60,000 bases of DNA from Tubulanus polymorphus (taxonomy: Eukaryota; Nemertea; Palaeonemertea; Tubulaniformes; Tubulanidae), in the NCBI RefSeq assembly GCF_964204645.1, contig NC_134031.1, forward strand, positions 8,038,501-8,098,500, read 5' to 3'. Shown here one piece after another: positions 25,701 through 40,700 of the stretch. Position numbers and translations under genes: made by a program. The notes beneath the pieces were generated by a model. The model was not told the DNA's origin. It ran no database searches and saw only the letters and a list, made by a program, of their open reading frames with translations. How positions within the stretch are numbered: the first letter of the stretch is position 1; each line of letters opens with the position of its first letter.

Positions 25701-28700
25701 GGTTTATGTGTGAACGCACTCTACAATTAGGCGCTGACCAATTGAACCGTGGCAATTTGGTCTGGGCCGAATCGTCTCTGCGTGGTCGCAGCTCATGAAT
25801 GATGACTGCCAAGAACAGAGATCGCAGCTAATTATGTAACAATTGACTGATTGAAACCCCCCGCCAGGGATTCAAGCCTGAAACCCTTTCTCAGTTTATG
25901 ATATGCCCTAGAGGAATACTTATATCAAACATCAAGATGAAAGTCTTAAAAATTTCCCTCGAAAAGTCAAAAACATGCATAGAGTGCTGAGTATGGTGAA
26001 TTTTATGTCGGAAGCTTTTTAGGATACTCTCATTTTTACTCTCAAATCTAATACCAGAAAATTTGGCAAATTTTGCTTAAAATCGGCCTCATTTTTTATG
26101 GACTTTTTTATTAGCTTTTGCAATAAAGAACTAATTTAACTAATGCCTTGTACTGTTCCCCTGATCAGAAAACTTCTAAATACAAACAAGCATTGGAAGC
26201 ACGAGGAAGCTGGGTTAGAGAAAACTATGTTTGCAGAATTGCAGGAAGATAGATGATTATTTGTCTAATTCATCAATAAAGTATGATACGTGCATGTGAT
26301 AAATTGCTTTAAATAGGCAGATAGTTGATCATAATGACAAGAGGACAAACATCACATTGAAACAAAGCAGGCATAATAAATTGAAAATGTATCCAGGGCA
26401 GGAACATCACCCAGGCGCGTTTCCAGGCTATATTCCGTGTATGCAGTGGTGATTGGAAAAGTGCCCTTATCACTGATCTCTTAAGCCGCGATCTCACGAG
26501 CATTTTTGGCCCGACCAAAAACGTCGCCCAAGGCCTGAGCCAAATTTTAGCACCAGACAAATGATTGCGTTTGAATTGCAACTGGCACTGGAAATGATCC
26601 GCGTAGCTTTGTTTGAGCATTGTTTAGTATCGAGTGAATTTTTTGCGTGTGAACGCGCTCTCTAATTAGGTACTGGCAAAATTTGGCCAGAGTCTGATCC
26701 GTGCCAATTTGGCCCAGGCCAAACCATGTCTGTGTGATCGTGGCAATTGTGAACAATTCTACAAAACAGTTTCTGTCCGTTATACCCTGAAAAACAGTTC
26801 ATATATACAACATTTCATGCGGGGCTATGATACCACAAAGGCTCCTGTCAATTGGTCAGTGGCCATAAAAAGGTGCCTTAATCTAGAATATAAAATGCTA
26901 TTCTGAATTTGAAATACAATGGAAAACTGGTCCTGGATCCGCACTGTGAACCTATCACATTGAAATTATTTCATTGTCCCTACATTTTCTTCTACAGAAG
27001 CAAACGTACTACAGTGCAGCATCAGATGCATTGATATTGAATTTCTCTCCCGATATTATTGATTTTTTCAAATGTCCCTATTACTTGGCGGCACAATCAC
27101 TGTTTTGTAACCAAATTCCTTTCCCTTATCACACAGAATGGCTCTGGATCGACCCCTGACAATTCTGTATAACAAACAAAAAATACATCACCTCATTACG
27201 TAAGTCAAATTGACTAGTAAATCCAACTTGTCATATTGTGTCATCTCGGGATTAAGAACTTAATGTCGTCCAATTAAGCCATAACCTTATGTCATGACTA
27301 GACAAGTCGACAGTATTCACAGTCATAAAGAGTTAATCATAACGCACTACCAATGTTCAAATAATGTAAAATTCATAATTTCATTAGCCATCAATCAGCG
27401 GTCTCCACCTCGCAGAACATACAGAATATTCTGCGAATTTCATGATACCACATCTAACCAAAAATTGGAGATGGTTAAAATTCACATGTTCACAAGTAAC
27501 TCAGACGAATAACTAATCCATGTATGAGTTTATACGACATAATGCATAACGCAACTAGAGTTCATATTCTCTGTTTCGAGATAAGATTAGTCTTTGTATC
27601 ATGGTAGTTATTATGACAGACAACACACCTTATTGGCATTATAAGCTGCACTGTTTATAGTTATCCACACATGGAACTAACCACAGTTTTTCACGCCAAA
27701 CATACAAACTACGTGTTTGATAAGTATGTTAAAAGTTTCGGCGATTTGGCGAAAATGCTAGACCGAATATAAATACCATAATCATACGAAAATGAGTTTA
27801 TTTCCCTCTTCACTATTGCGACTGCAGTGCATGTAATTTCATAACGCAAGTCAACTGCATGTTGTTATTAGTGATGAAATTAGTACGCAACAATGGAATT
27901 AACTACCAACACAAAATGTTTCTAAACGCAACCACATTTCATTCATAGGTCATATACGATGGAAAAGAAAATTCCACCAAGCTAGGGGCAGATGAATATT
28001 TAAAGGAAGGTTGTGGGGTAACAATGAGATAAAGAGCCTTTAGAAATACATCATTCATAATAGCTATCATCACTAGACCAGCTTACCTGTATCTCCTGGT
28101 ATGAGTATAATGAAATACCATTTTAGCCACAGCCAACATTTTAACAACAGGGAATTTAATGAAAATGATTATTCCAATATATTCGATTTTCCATTTAAAG
28201 AATTTGAAGCTTGATATTCCGAGGATCGAGTCTTACGTAATACTCAGTTTAGATTATAGAAAAAGAATCGAATCACTGACGACCCTTAATCGTCCAGAAT
28301 AATGTACGACAAATTCATAATCCTCAGTCAAATGGATTGGTTCATATCTGCGTTAGATTGCGAAATAAATGAAGAAAACTAGATATAGAAAGAATGATAT
28401 GAACACAATACACTCCGCTAGATCCAACATGATGACGGCATGGTCTCATGTGCCATGACTTCATTTTATGTATACCAGTCTAGCTCAACACAAACATTTG
28501 CGGAGATGTTTATCTATCTTCCTTCGGGAAGATGGATACATTTACCGTCATCTCTTGTATTGTCATATGGTATCAAAACAATTCACGAATGCAGTTCAAG
28601 GATTAGCAAAAATTGCTTTTGCTGCAAAACAAATCCACTGCGAATCTTGATCTGACAACAGCGAACACCTCCTTAACGCGATAAATCATGCATGCACAAC

Positions 28701-31700
28701 GATGCTATCAATTCCACGACGATCCAAAATTTCCCATTCACAGATTCACAAATGATGTGGAAAATTTCTATGACCAAACAACATTTTACTTAATATTCTA
28801 AACCGCCTCCAGCAATGCTGTAACCATCAACCATTTCCACTTTCAGATCTTAGATAATCAAAGTGTCGAAAGCTATACCATAGCTGTGACACAGTGTTCA
28901 ACTGCAGGCAAACGATATTGGAACAACAGGCAAGTGTTATGAATCTGAACGGCAAATTCAATCAATTCTTCTATGCCTTCTGTAAGCTACTTAAGATGAA
29001 TAGACGTCTCTTAGACAGCTACATCAATTCAACAGCCTCATGACTTAAATACTTCAAACATCATCTGGATACGCGATTTATCACAAGAATCATGATTGAC
29101 GGATAATGACCCTGGGTCTCTGAAATGCGAAGAAGTGCTAAAAACCAGCATAAGCCGCGTTCACACTAGATTCGATACTTATAAAGTACCGCACCGCCCT
29201 GGTGCCGAATTCACCAAAATATGGCGCTTACACAGCTAGTAACATTCACACGGTGAGTCGGCAATTCAGCACTTAGTAAGCCCAGTATAGTAGTCACCCG
29301 GTGTGCCGATAGAGGGGAGTGTAAATAGTGCTGAGTGTATTGTACTACGAAGATGTAAATACGAGGCTAGCTAAGCGCTGAATCTGCGTTCACACTACAG
29401 AAAATACGTGGCCAGCTCAGTTCCGTATTCAGATCGAATTTTCGGCGCGGAATCGCATTGACCGATGTCTACTGGTTCCCATCCTTGCTTGCCACGGGTC
29501 CAGTATCGCTCCCGGACTCGCTTGATTTCATTTGCACATTTTCTTTTGCACATGACGTCATATAATGAAGATGTAAACGATCTTGTCAAGTTGTGAAAAT
29601 ATTTTCTAGTTTGCTAAAATGTTAGCTGATTGGACCATTAACCGGAAATTCAACATAAGCCTAATGTCGTTAATTACTGGTAACGACTCAAACGATTCAC
29701 AAGGTGAAGGGGATCGGATAATGGTTTCAGCTTAGTGTGTTTGAATCCCTTGACAGGTGAAGATAACTGGTCCCATTCCTAAAGGCTGGCTTATGTCGAC
29801 AAGCAACGCGACGCCTACCAACTCCTACCGATGTAACTGAGAGCTACCGCGATCGCAGCCCAGCTTATGTCGACTGCGCTCCAATTCGCAGCAACTGAGG
29901 CCGACTAGCGGGATACGAGATCCTTCCAGTTGCTTCCCTGCTTATGCCGGTTACGATTACTGGCAATTGCAACGGCTCAGATGATGACGTGACAAGCATT
30001 TTGAGAATAAATTTGAATTATTGGGAAATATATTTCTATTAGAAAAGACATTCCTTTAAAATCTTTCTGGGTTCTGGTTTGAATACGATGTGCTAGCGAC
30101 ATCTTATAAAGATGGCCACTCACACCACAGGGGGTTGTATCAGAGTTTAAGGTAATGTAAAAATGATAATCTGTTAACAGATTATCGTTTTTGTCCAATG
30201 TCTCTAGAGTATATAGACATTGGATTAACAGATTATCGTTTTTTCATTACCTAAAACTCTGATACGAGCCCCTGTGGCTCACACCACAATTCTACCAATT
30301 TCGTCTCTAGATCGTCGGTCCAGTCATCTGCCGTGCTGAAGGTTTGGTTTACGTTTTGAACTACTTGAATTTGAAAGTTATTGACTAATTACGAATGACG
30401 CTAACTAGTGGTCATAATTTGTAGTAGGTATATGCGGTCTCTTATTGGCTGGAACCCCTGCACTCAACTCCGTCATTTTGTCAGTTGCGATCGAAAGCAA
30501 CTGTCCGCCCACCGTAGGCCGGAGTAGAACATGGGCAACAAGCCGGATACGGCTTGCGACGAGTCAGTAGGCGTCGGGTTGCCGTCTTATGTCGAAACGA
30601 TAGACCTCTCGTAGGTCGCTAGATGCCGCTAATCGGTGATAAACCCAGTTGTGTCGGTAGGCGTCGCGTTGCTTGTCAACATAAGCCAGCCTTAATATTC
30701 ATTGTTTCCACTTGTAAAGGATGTGTGGTAGGTAAGCTCGCAATGATATTACAGCGCACTGAACAATCAAACTGACCGAATGAATGTATATCTTGCTTTT
30801 AGGAAGCAGAAAATGAATCAGTGCCTGACCAACAGCTATATTGATATGCTTAAGCAATCTTACAAAAAAATAATAATGAATGACAGAAACATTCTCGTCA
30901 TTACAATTGCATTAAGATGTTTGTAAGTCGAAATGTAAAAAATACATAGAATGCGTATATGTTTAGAATAGACCAGGAGAATGTAATTATTCCCACTCTA
31001 CTCTATTTTCAATAAGTTCCTTACAGATTTCTTCAATTGTTATGTGAAATTCATGCCTTAAGCCTGCTGCACACTAGCAACAACCAATATAATACGCCAG
31101 TGCAGAATTCCCCGTGCAGGTAAAATGTATGTGTATTTGTTTCTGGCATAATTGGCGCAGATATCTAACATTTTTCATTGCAACAAACCCAAACACTTGA
31201 GTGTGTGTGTCATTCAGGGTATAACATCAATGCGCCAAAACAGTGGCCGTTGTCACTAGTGTGCGGGGATTGTTTTTTTTACGTCAATGTTGCAGATAAA
31301 TTGGACAGTGTATTTGCTGCAGTCAGAATGTGCAGAGGACATTACCCAATAGGCCAGGCTGGTCTAAAATGTGATGCATGGAGTAATATACAACATTAAA
31401 ACAGTTAAAAACTTAACAAATTCAGGGCTAACGCAGGGTACTCATCTAATACAATAGAGAATACAAGTTAGAAAATATTTTTTTATTTATTTGCTTAACA
31501 TAGTGACATGTAATGAGTTTCTATTACTATATAACATGCACCAAGCCCACAAAATTGGACTTAGTAGTCACTCTACTCACCAAAACAGAAATTCAGTTGG
31601 CATAGGATTGCCAATTCCACTTTATTTTACATTATTGAATAAAGAAAATATAGAAATTTACTGTATGTAGTTCATGTAAGTTAAGTGAGCGTGTGTTCCA

Positions 31701-34700
31701 TCAATGGTTAGGCCTGTCAAATGAAGACCATTTTCTTAAGTTAAGAAAATGACTTCGAAGCCCCCTCTCATGAAATCAATTTTGTCTGATAATTCACGAT
31801 TGCACGAGCAGTGAACAAACTTTATACCAAATACCAAGCCACCATCATAGTACCACCACACATGCTATTTCTGAACCTGTGATTTTTTATCGTAAAAATA
31901 CAACCAGCATCATGATACTCGGTAGATATTAATTGCCGCTTCACCGGGTGAGTAAATCAAATCATTAGGTATATACATACATGTAATTTAGGCCTTTTTT
32001 TTACCTCACAGGAAGAATTCTCTTGCAAATAAAATATGCCATTCTTTTCTAATAAATTAGAGAAAAATGTCAAAAACATATAATCGTAGTCGGTTGTAAT
32101 CTTAAAACGAACGAGCAAAACGTCATATCAAAAGAGCACAGTTCTCATGTAAATTTCTACAATTATTCTTCTCAGTATAGTGGTTCAAAACCATCGATCA
32201 CTTGTCTTTCAGGTTGAAGGATGTATTTGTCAAAGTTATATAGTTTTACATTCAGTACTGTAAAACCCAGAAAATCTATCAATTGGGCTGATAAGATAAA
32301 TCCAGATGAAAAATAATCTAAATGCTAGACTTATGGACAGTAAATGTCCAGATTAGAGCAAATCCAGATTTAGCCTATTGTGGAATTTACATGTACAAAT
32401 TCGAGCAAATCCAGATTTAGCCGATGCAGAGTGGAATTCACAAGGTTTTTATCTCATGACATATTGTATGTATAAGAAGATAAACTTTGAACTTAAAAAA
32501 AAGTAACCACAAATTTTCAATACATTATGAAAATGCTATGGTTATGATATTTTCAATTATAGTAGATAGACTGAGATTGTTAATGAAGAAAAAAGGATAT
32601 TACACATTAGTTACCAAGTTACCACATTGATACGCGTTCAAATTCACGAATTAATATAAGCTGTGATCACCCGTATGAACATTTTTGCCCAGTATAATTG
32701 TCCACACAGGTGTCTATTTGGCCAGGGCCAAATTTGGCTCCACCAAAATTCTCTTATTAGGCACAAGCCAAATTTGACTCAGGCCTGATCAATGCCAATT
32801 TGGCTGGGCGAAATCATCTGTGAGATTGCGGCTATATTCAGACGATCTCCCGACCATATTTCAGGCAGAGTCGAGTCCCGAGTATCACTTGGGATCACGT
32901 CTTCTCTTTGTAAATCATAAGAAATCTGGAATAAACCCTAGTTCTCATATGAGGTACAACAACAAATCAGTACTGTACAGCCTTCTAGCAGTCGTCTAAG
33001 ATACAAATAAGCTGATGATTATAGGTGGTTGGTTATTTTTTAGATATACGATAAAAAAAGGCTACCAATCAGATGAAGATGAGCAAATGAAATAGGTTTT
33101 AGCAGATATTGTCTTGGTATGCAGTAAAAAGAGATCCACTCCATTACAAACTCAGTCAATCACTGAATTACTTATTGTGAACGCGCATTCATGAAGTAGC
33201 ATTACCAACGCAAGTGGGATACATAAACATATGTAAGATGAAGATAATAGAATGAAGCATCATCAAAATTTCCCTTGATAACTTCGAAAATATGTAATAA
33301 GTACTGATTTCATATTGATTGGGTCAGTTTCTGAGCTGCAGATGTGTTAAGAATATATATATATGAAGGAATGAATAAGAATATCAAGAAAATCCATTGT
33401 AGTATCCTCAAAACATTCCAAAAATAGACTTACGCCTTGCGGCCTACAATACCCTATGTAATAACCTCTCCTCCTGGAAGCAATGGACTTTTATGTGCAA
33501 CACATCTTTACAATTTTCAAATTTCAAATACTGCTATCAGAGACATAAAAATAATCATCATTCGAATGAAATCAGATTTGTTGCAGGGATAGAATATGAC
33601 CTTGAAATTTTGCCAAGGGATGTATCATTCTGCTGACTACATATATGCAACACATCTTGATTAAAAAATCTTTTCCTGTTTGAAAGTTTATACAAAATCG
33701 TATTCATGTACTTCTTTTTATGTACTCAGCACCCCCTGAAAATCATATGACCTTGAAAATCTGCACAGGGGCGTATAATTCCATGGGCTGCATATCTGTA
33801 ACATTTCTTTGTAACTAGACGTAGCTATGCCACGTATGCCTCCACGGGGTAAGCTAAATAAGTGAGTTTACTTAATTGTTGTTTGACTTTGCAAGAATTA
33901 TTGGTCGAACACACAGATTTGTTTTTACTTTCATATTGCAGGCTGTATCATGCTAACAAGTCAAGATGGCTGCCCTGGCGGCCATATTTGATGCCCGATT
34001 ACCTCTATTTTCAATAGGGATGGATATCTTACCTGCTTCGATCCTAAAACAGTTTCAAAATCAATCGAGAATTGTAGGCTGTATCACATAAAGTTTCATG
34101 GATAACCTCAAATCCTCACACTAAATTTTATGGAAATCCAACAAATGTGGCCGCCAGTCAGCCATCATGGATCCAACCACAAAATAAAACGCAAGTGTAC
34201 AACCTCATATCCAAAGAAACATGTATTAAGTTATAAAGTTACAAGAAGAGAGATCCTGTAGTTTAGGAGATCTACGAACAACAGATGACTACACCCCAAG
34301 TTGGCTAAAAACCTGCAGACACAAATGTTGACAAACAAAAAAGTGCAGATGGGGAAACCATTAATATAGAGAACCTATGTAGGGTTCGTTTTGTTAAACC
34401 ACTCACAAAAATACTGATACAAGCATTTTTTCTCAGTGTGATAAGTGATTTCATCCACAATAATGTAGAAAATCAGACAAATAGCTGCTCTCATTCCTAT
34501 ATCAAAATTCAAAAGTAATGTAGAGATGATTGAGCTTTTGATGTTGGTTTGGTGGCAACTTCTTGTCCTGACAGCCATCAATGAACAAAAAAGCTGTGGT
34601 AGCGTGTGATGGAATAAATGTCATTTTGATCAACTCGTTGATGTATGCAACTCATCAGTATTCATGACAATTTTTGATGAATACAGCAAAAGCTGAATTC

Positions 34701-37700
34701 TGCCAGCAGCCACACGCAATTATTGCCAGTGCAGAGTAGTGCAGCAAAGAAAACAAAGACCACATGGAATGACGAAAACAAGAATGTCAAAAACTTATTG
34801 ACAGTCAAACTATCTATACTTAAATGCTTTGTATCAATCTATTATGTGAATAAATACTTATACTTATACTTATAAACTGGCACAAGTCATCTTAGCAGGG
34901 ACCATCATTATGTTGACTACTATAAGGCAAATGAAGAAATACACTTTTGAATTTGAAATACAAATTGGGACTAACTAAAAGCAATGTGATGACTTATCCA
35001 ATAACAATTCGACTGTATAACTTTGAAAGGATTAATTTGCTGATGTTTAGTATTGAAAATAGATTTTGACGGAATTTTTTTTAGTTTGCAATCTATAGCA
35101 AGTTATTTACATCCTTTATTGTATCTGTAATCAAAACTTTTATATCTACATTTAACTTTGCCACAACTTCAACATGCTTGCTTAACTCTCAGAAGCCACA
35201 TTCATACTACTTCTAGTTCTAAACCGTTCCAAATGGGTTCGCACCGGGAACGGAACAAATTTGGAACGGACCAAATCAGAGTGCGCGTTCACGCACGCAT
35301 TGCTAAATTAGCAACATATAGTTATGACTGGCCACGCAAGCTGGGTACTTTGCTCAGGAATTTATATCTAAATAATAGATTTATGAGTCCTCGGCTGTTT
35401 TTTCAAAATTTTAATGATTGTAGTTTATCATATATCTTGACACATATCAAATCTATGGTAAATTCTAGGACATTTTCAAAACACTCTGGACACTCTGAGG
35501 AGAAACACGCAATAGACAGATTTTAAGATACATAATAATCTGTTAGCCTATCTATTAAGTTTTATGCAATACAGAATTCATGAGAAATCTGAAAACTATA
35601 TTAATCAGCTTGATGAAATATTCATAATTTATTACAATTGAATTCATATTGTAGAGTTCTATTTAAAACAGTTTCTGACCACACAGAGATTTGAGTCCAT
35701 TCCAATTTGGAACAGACCTTGGTCGGTTTTTAGGAAATGGAACGGTCTAAAATTGAACAGACTTTTTGCTAGTGTGAACGCTTGGTCGATACTTAATTGG
35801 AACAGGTCAATTTATACAGTTCTTAGCAACGTAGTGTGAACGCAGCTAGAGAATTGGAGATCATTCGTGAAATACAAAATGAGAACTGTTGTAGAAATCG
35901 ATTCACCAATGATGGAATTGCAAAACAAACTGAGCGAGATTGTGATTTATATCGACAACGCGCTTCATCATCTATAAAGTTTTAATATCACGGCACATCA
36001 AACAAGCAGCCATATGACTGCCAGCAGCCAAGCATAGTACATGGAATGAGATTACGGATACATCAAATTGGATCAATTGGCATTAATTCAATCCAATGAC
36101 GCTTTTTAAAAACTTACCAGAAACTAAGTACAGCGTATCTATTTTTTAGATATGCAGTAGACTCCACTAGTCGGATCTTTTTGGACCGCGAAAGTATGTC
36201 TCAAAAATATAATAACAAAAATCAGAATAAAACGGTCATCAGAGACGATCGGATCCAACTTGAGTGAAGACTACTTACAGTGTCGGCCCCACAATATCTA
36301 GTCATTAGTGCAAAATAAATCATCCATTAACTATCAATCGTTGCTAGTCATACCTCCCCCCGCATTAATCTAAATTCTGCCGGGCATAGTGTCTTCTCAT
36401 ATTCTGCCCCATTACTCTGGAATATGATACCTAGTCTAATCAAATATAGTCCTTTGATGTTTTTGAATCTTATCCTGAAACTAATTTGTTCATAAAAAGC
36501 TTTTAATCTAACCCATTTTAGTTCTGTTCTGTTCTTTTTTTATATATGATGTAAAATCGATGAGCATATTACATATGGATTTTAGGCTGAATAAATTAAT
36601 GTTGTTATTGATTATTATTAGCAATGCAGCTATCTAGTGCCATCAAAGTTTACATATCTTTTGCACCAAAAACAACTCTATGAGGATCTACGTTGGTACT
36701 AAAGATTCTCCCTGTCATCGCCATCATCATACCGTAGTTTACTGAAGTTATACCACTTCAAATTTCCAAACCATCCACAGAAAGAATATTTTGCATGAAA
36801 ATTTGTAACTTCTTTTGATGCCGTTAAAACTGCTATAATCATGTTAATATACATTGAGTAGTATGCATTATTTAAGGTGTTCTGTTTGAGTTGATGTGCA
36901 CTACGTCATCAATATTGGCATTTCAAAATAACAATTACGACTCTATGAATTTTGGCATTTGTTTTGTGATGAAATATATTTCATCACTCCTATTTTGTTT
37001 TAAAAACTTTTATATCTTTTAAATACATACTAAATTTTGAGAGGATGTGCCCTACGTCAACAATATCGGATTTAGCCGCCAGTCGATTCAAATCAATCGT
37101 TGATACATTCAAATTCAAAATCACCTCTTTGATCCTCAATATTATAGTATTATAGTATATTATTCATTGTTGATAACATTAGGCAATATATGTGTTGTAT
37201 TTTCATAAAAGGTATGACTAAACTTTCAAGTTAGGTTTAAGTTAGGTTAAGTTAAGTTTGGTTTCTTGTTGTTCCTGCTCTCACAGAACCTTTTACCTGC
37301 AATTCCAGGTATGCCCATGAATAATGAACCAGAAAAATCTGAACACTTTATAACACTTCATACTTCTTGTTTCCTACCTCTTTGTGCGAAGTTTAGATTT
37401 CCGTTTGCGTCGCTTGCCCAGACTCCACATACATGTTCTTTGCCCGCTGTACCAAACAGGTACAACATACACTTGCTAGTCACTAGTACGTAGTCGTCGC
37501 AATACGAAGTTCTGATATATTTTGATATGACCCATTAATCCAAACTGATGTCGACTTCAACGAACTTGAAGCCTACATATATTCCGTTCTGTTGATTTAC
37601 TGAACAAACGCTGAAATACGGCGTGTATAGATGATAGTCTTCATCTATGTCGAAAAGGTGAAGGAAACTGATGGCACAAAAAGCGGTTCTCGGAAGAAAT

Positions 37701-40700
37701 GTTTTGTTTTGAGACACGATTACGTAGAACTTACTTATCTCGCATCTAGCTTTAATGCACAGCAGATGATCATGGTAAAGAGTGCAAGTGAATTTACTGG
37801 AAAACTTTAACCCCTCGTAGCGTGCCAGTCAAACAGCAGTTCAGTTATAATACCTGATGAAACGCCATTTACTGACAAGAGCTCAACACTGATGCAGGAT
37901 AGAAGCAGAAGACTTTTAGTGCATAACCCTCCACTTCAAATGAAGCATATTGCTTTCTATACTACCACCCATTCTAGTTTTCACCTCGGTTTCAATGGGT
38001 TTGATCTGATATTGACAAATCAATCACTACGTTTTTGAATCACCAGATTCTGAACAGTTTGCCTGGTCACATGAACAGGTTATATATAACCTGAGGCAGC
38101 CTCACCAATTCATCGCAAAATATATCTCAAATCACCTAACCTTGATCATATCACAATTATGATGAGAATTCCGCGAATAAATCTCATGTACCAAATACTT
38201 GAGCACGAAAGAAGAAATCAATATAATCGACTTAAACAAAATCAACTATGAATAGCCGCTTAGATCGACGTAAGTTGCAACAGGAATTGTTATTTCATCG
38301 TAGGTAATTAGTACAATACCGCTTGGTATGTAGAAGACTCAGGTGTTCGAGAGAGGATTGTTATTCCCACTGTCGATCTACAGAGCTTTACTGCTCAATG
38401 GTTATACACGTAACGCTGCTAAGAAGCAACAATTGTTCCGGGCGTCTCAAAATTCGCCAATGTAAAACAGGAAAACACGAATTCAATGCAACATATGACA
38501 GCACTTATAATTGGAGAGTTCTAAACGTGTCAAAAGCCTTCTAGCGAGTCTACTAGCACGTCTAAGAGATTATTTGCTCTTCACGTCATAATCAGACCTG
38601 ATCAAGTTTCATCAAGAATATATAAGGAAAGGTTCAGTTTTACATACTACAGTGTGGGAATATATACATATATACCATATATACCAGAAGTAACCAAACC
38701 GAAATGGAAATTTATCTTTTTATCCGTACCAAAATCTTAATAGTCTATGAATCTTTGTCAGAAGTCACAAAATTTAGACAGGAAAAACAAGGCAAAATCA
38801 AATTAGTTAAATTAATTGTAGATATTTAGAAAGTCTAAATTTGTTTCATCAATTTAGAAAGGACCAAGCATCATACTACTGAATAGTCGGCAAGGTCCGA
38901 TTTTGCCGTGTAACTTTTTGTGAATTATTTTTGCCAATTTGTGAATATACAAACTCTGCTAAATTTGATTAACACTGTGCAGTCGCATTTGGCAACTAGA
39001 ACACATAGGCCTGTATACTTCAACAAACAAATACTTAAGATTGATTTGTTTTTCCTACGAGTTTTGCTGAATGAAATTGAATTGGATTTGATTTTATTTC
39101 TGTCAATTAACCCTTTCAGCCGCAGTGTAAACGCATTATAGTGCTATTCCCGTTATTCAACACACTAGAGTGGAATTTTCCCAAATTTTCACATTTTCTC
39201 AAGCACTATAGGGTATTAATTAGTCAACACGGAAAGGGTTAAATGAATTTGAATTTTCTCATCCATCCCTTCAAGATTTAATCTAATTAATATGACTATA
39301 AATAGTTCATAAAAGTCTCTATAGCCGCGTTCACACGACAACTACTTAGACCGGTCTTAACTGGTCCGTACTTGCTCCGGTCCAAATTTAGACCGGACCA
39401 AACTTTGGTGAGCGTTCACACGGCGTTTTGACACGCGAAAAAAATCGCTTGTCACCGGGCCCACAAGATGTCGCCATCTGCTAAATAATTAATTGCACCT
39501 GGATGAAGACTTGCTTTCAGATTCCAAGTAGAGCAAGACATTCTTCATTTGACCAATTCGATCCGCTGTCAGGTGTATACATTTTTGCGAATTCGATTTT
39601 ATTCTATCGTGCTGAAACTCTTTAAGTGTCGTTTAAACATGGTTCAAAGCACGGCAGTAAAACGGATGATGATCGCGATATACGAATACGAATTACGCTC
39701 CAAAAATTTCCATTGAATAGAGAGGGAAAACAGTACTTAAAAATAATTACATAAACGGTAATAAAAGCATTTAAAACTTAATAAACTGGACTCACACTCT
39801 ACCAAAAATTTCCATTGAATATGGAGGAAAAACAGTACTTAAAAATAATTACATAAACGGTAATAAAAGCATTTAAAACTTAATAAACTGGACTCATACT
39901 CTACCGCAGAGGTTGCGACATCTACCGCAGAGATTCAGAATTACGATTTAGACCGGACCTGGTACCAGTTTCGGTCCACACACGCATATTTAAACCGGTT
40001 CAAAATTTGGTCCGGACCTGCTTCGCTCTTTTAGACCGTGCCAAATTAGACCAGTCTAAACTAGACCAGTCTAATTTGGAATGGTATTTTTGCCCGTGTG
40101 AACGCTTGGTCCGGTCTAAATCTGACCGGACCAAATTTAGACCGGTCTAAATTTCGTCGTGTGAACGCGCCTTAAGACACAATCTGCACCACTGAGTGGG
40201 TCACTCGACTACTACTAAAATTTCAAAGTGAGATATGATGATTGAGTTTTATATAAGCTGATTCATAACCACTATTCTGTTTTAGATGAACTCATTCCGC
40301 CGCTTCAGAGAAGTACTCGCACCCCATGGTCATAGCCTCAAGATTCAAAAACTGAGATATAGAACGAACTTCTGTGAACCCATGGAACAGTTTGCCTACT
40401 GTTACCAACGCGGTCGAGACACCCTCATTAACCCTTTCAGTGCATCTACACTGTAGTGCAGTGTATAAATCAGTGATGAATTTTGCTAGTACAACGCACT
40501 GCGGTGTATTGATGTAATTAGTAATTAGTTTTTATCTCTATTTAAGATGGCAGCACCTGTCAAACATAGTGAAATATTAGTAACTAACGATACACCATGC
40601 CAGGGTGTAGACGCACTATAGTGGTATTCCCGTTATTCAACACACTGGGATGGAATTTTTCAAAATTTCCAAAATATCTCCAGCACTATAGGGTATTAAT

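Noticed and set aside
35158-35526. 122-codon plus-strand frame
   Set aside because: Begins inside the left end of the 35192-35847 MITE and has no domain.
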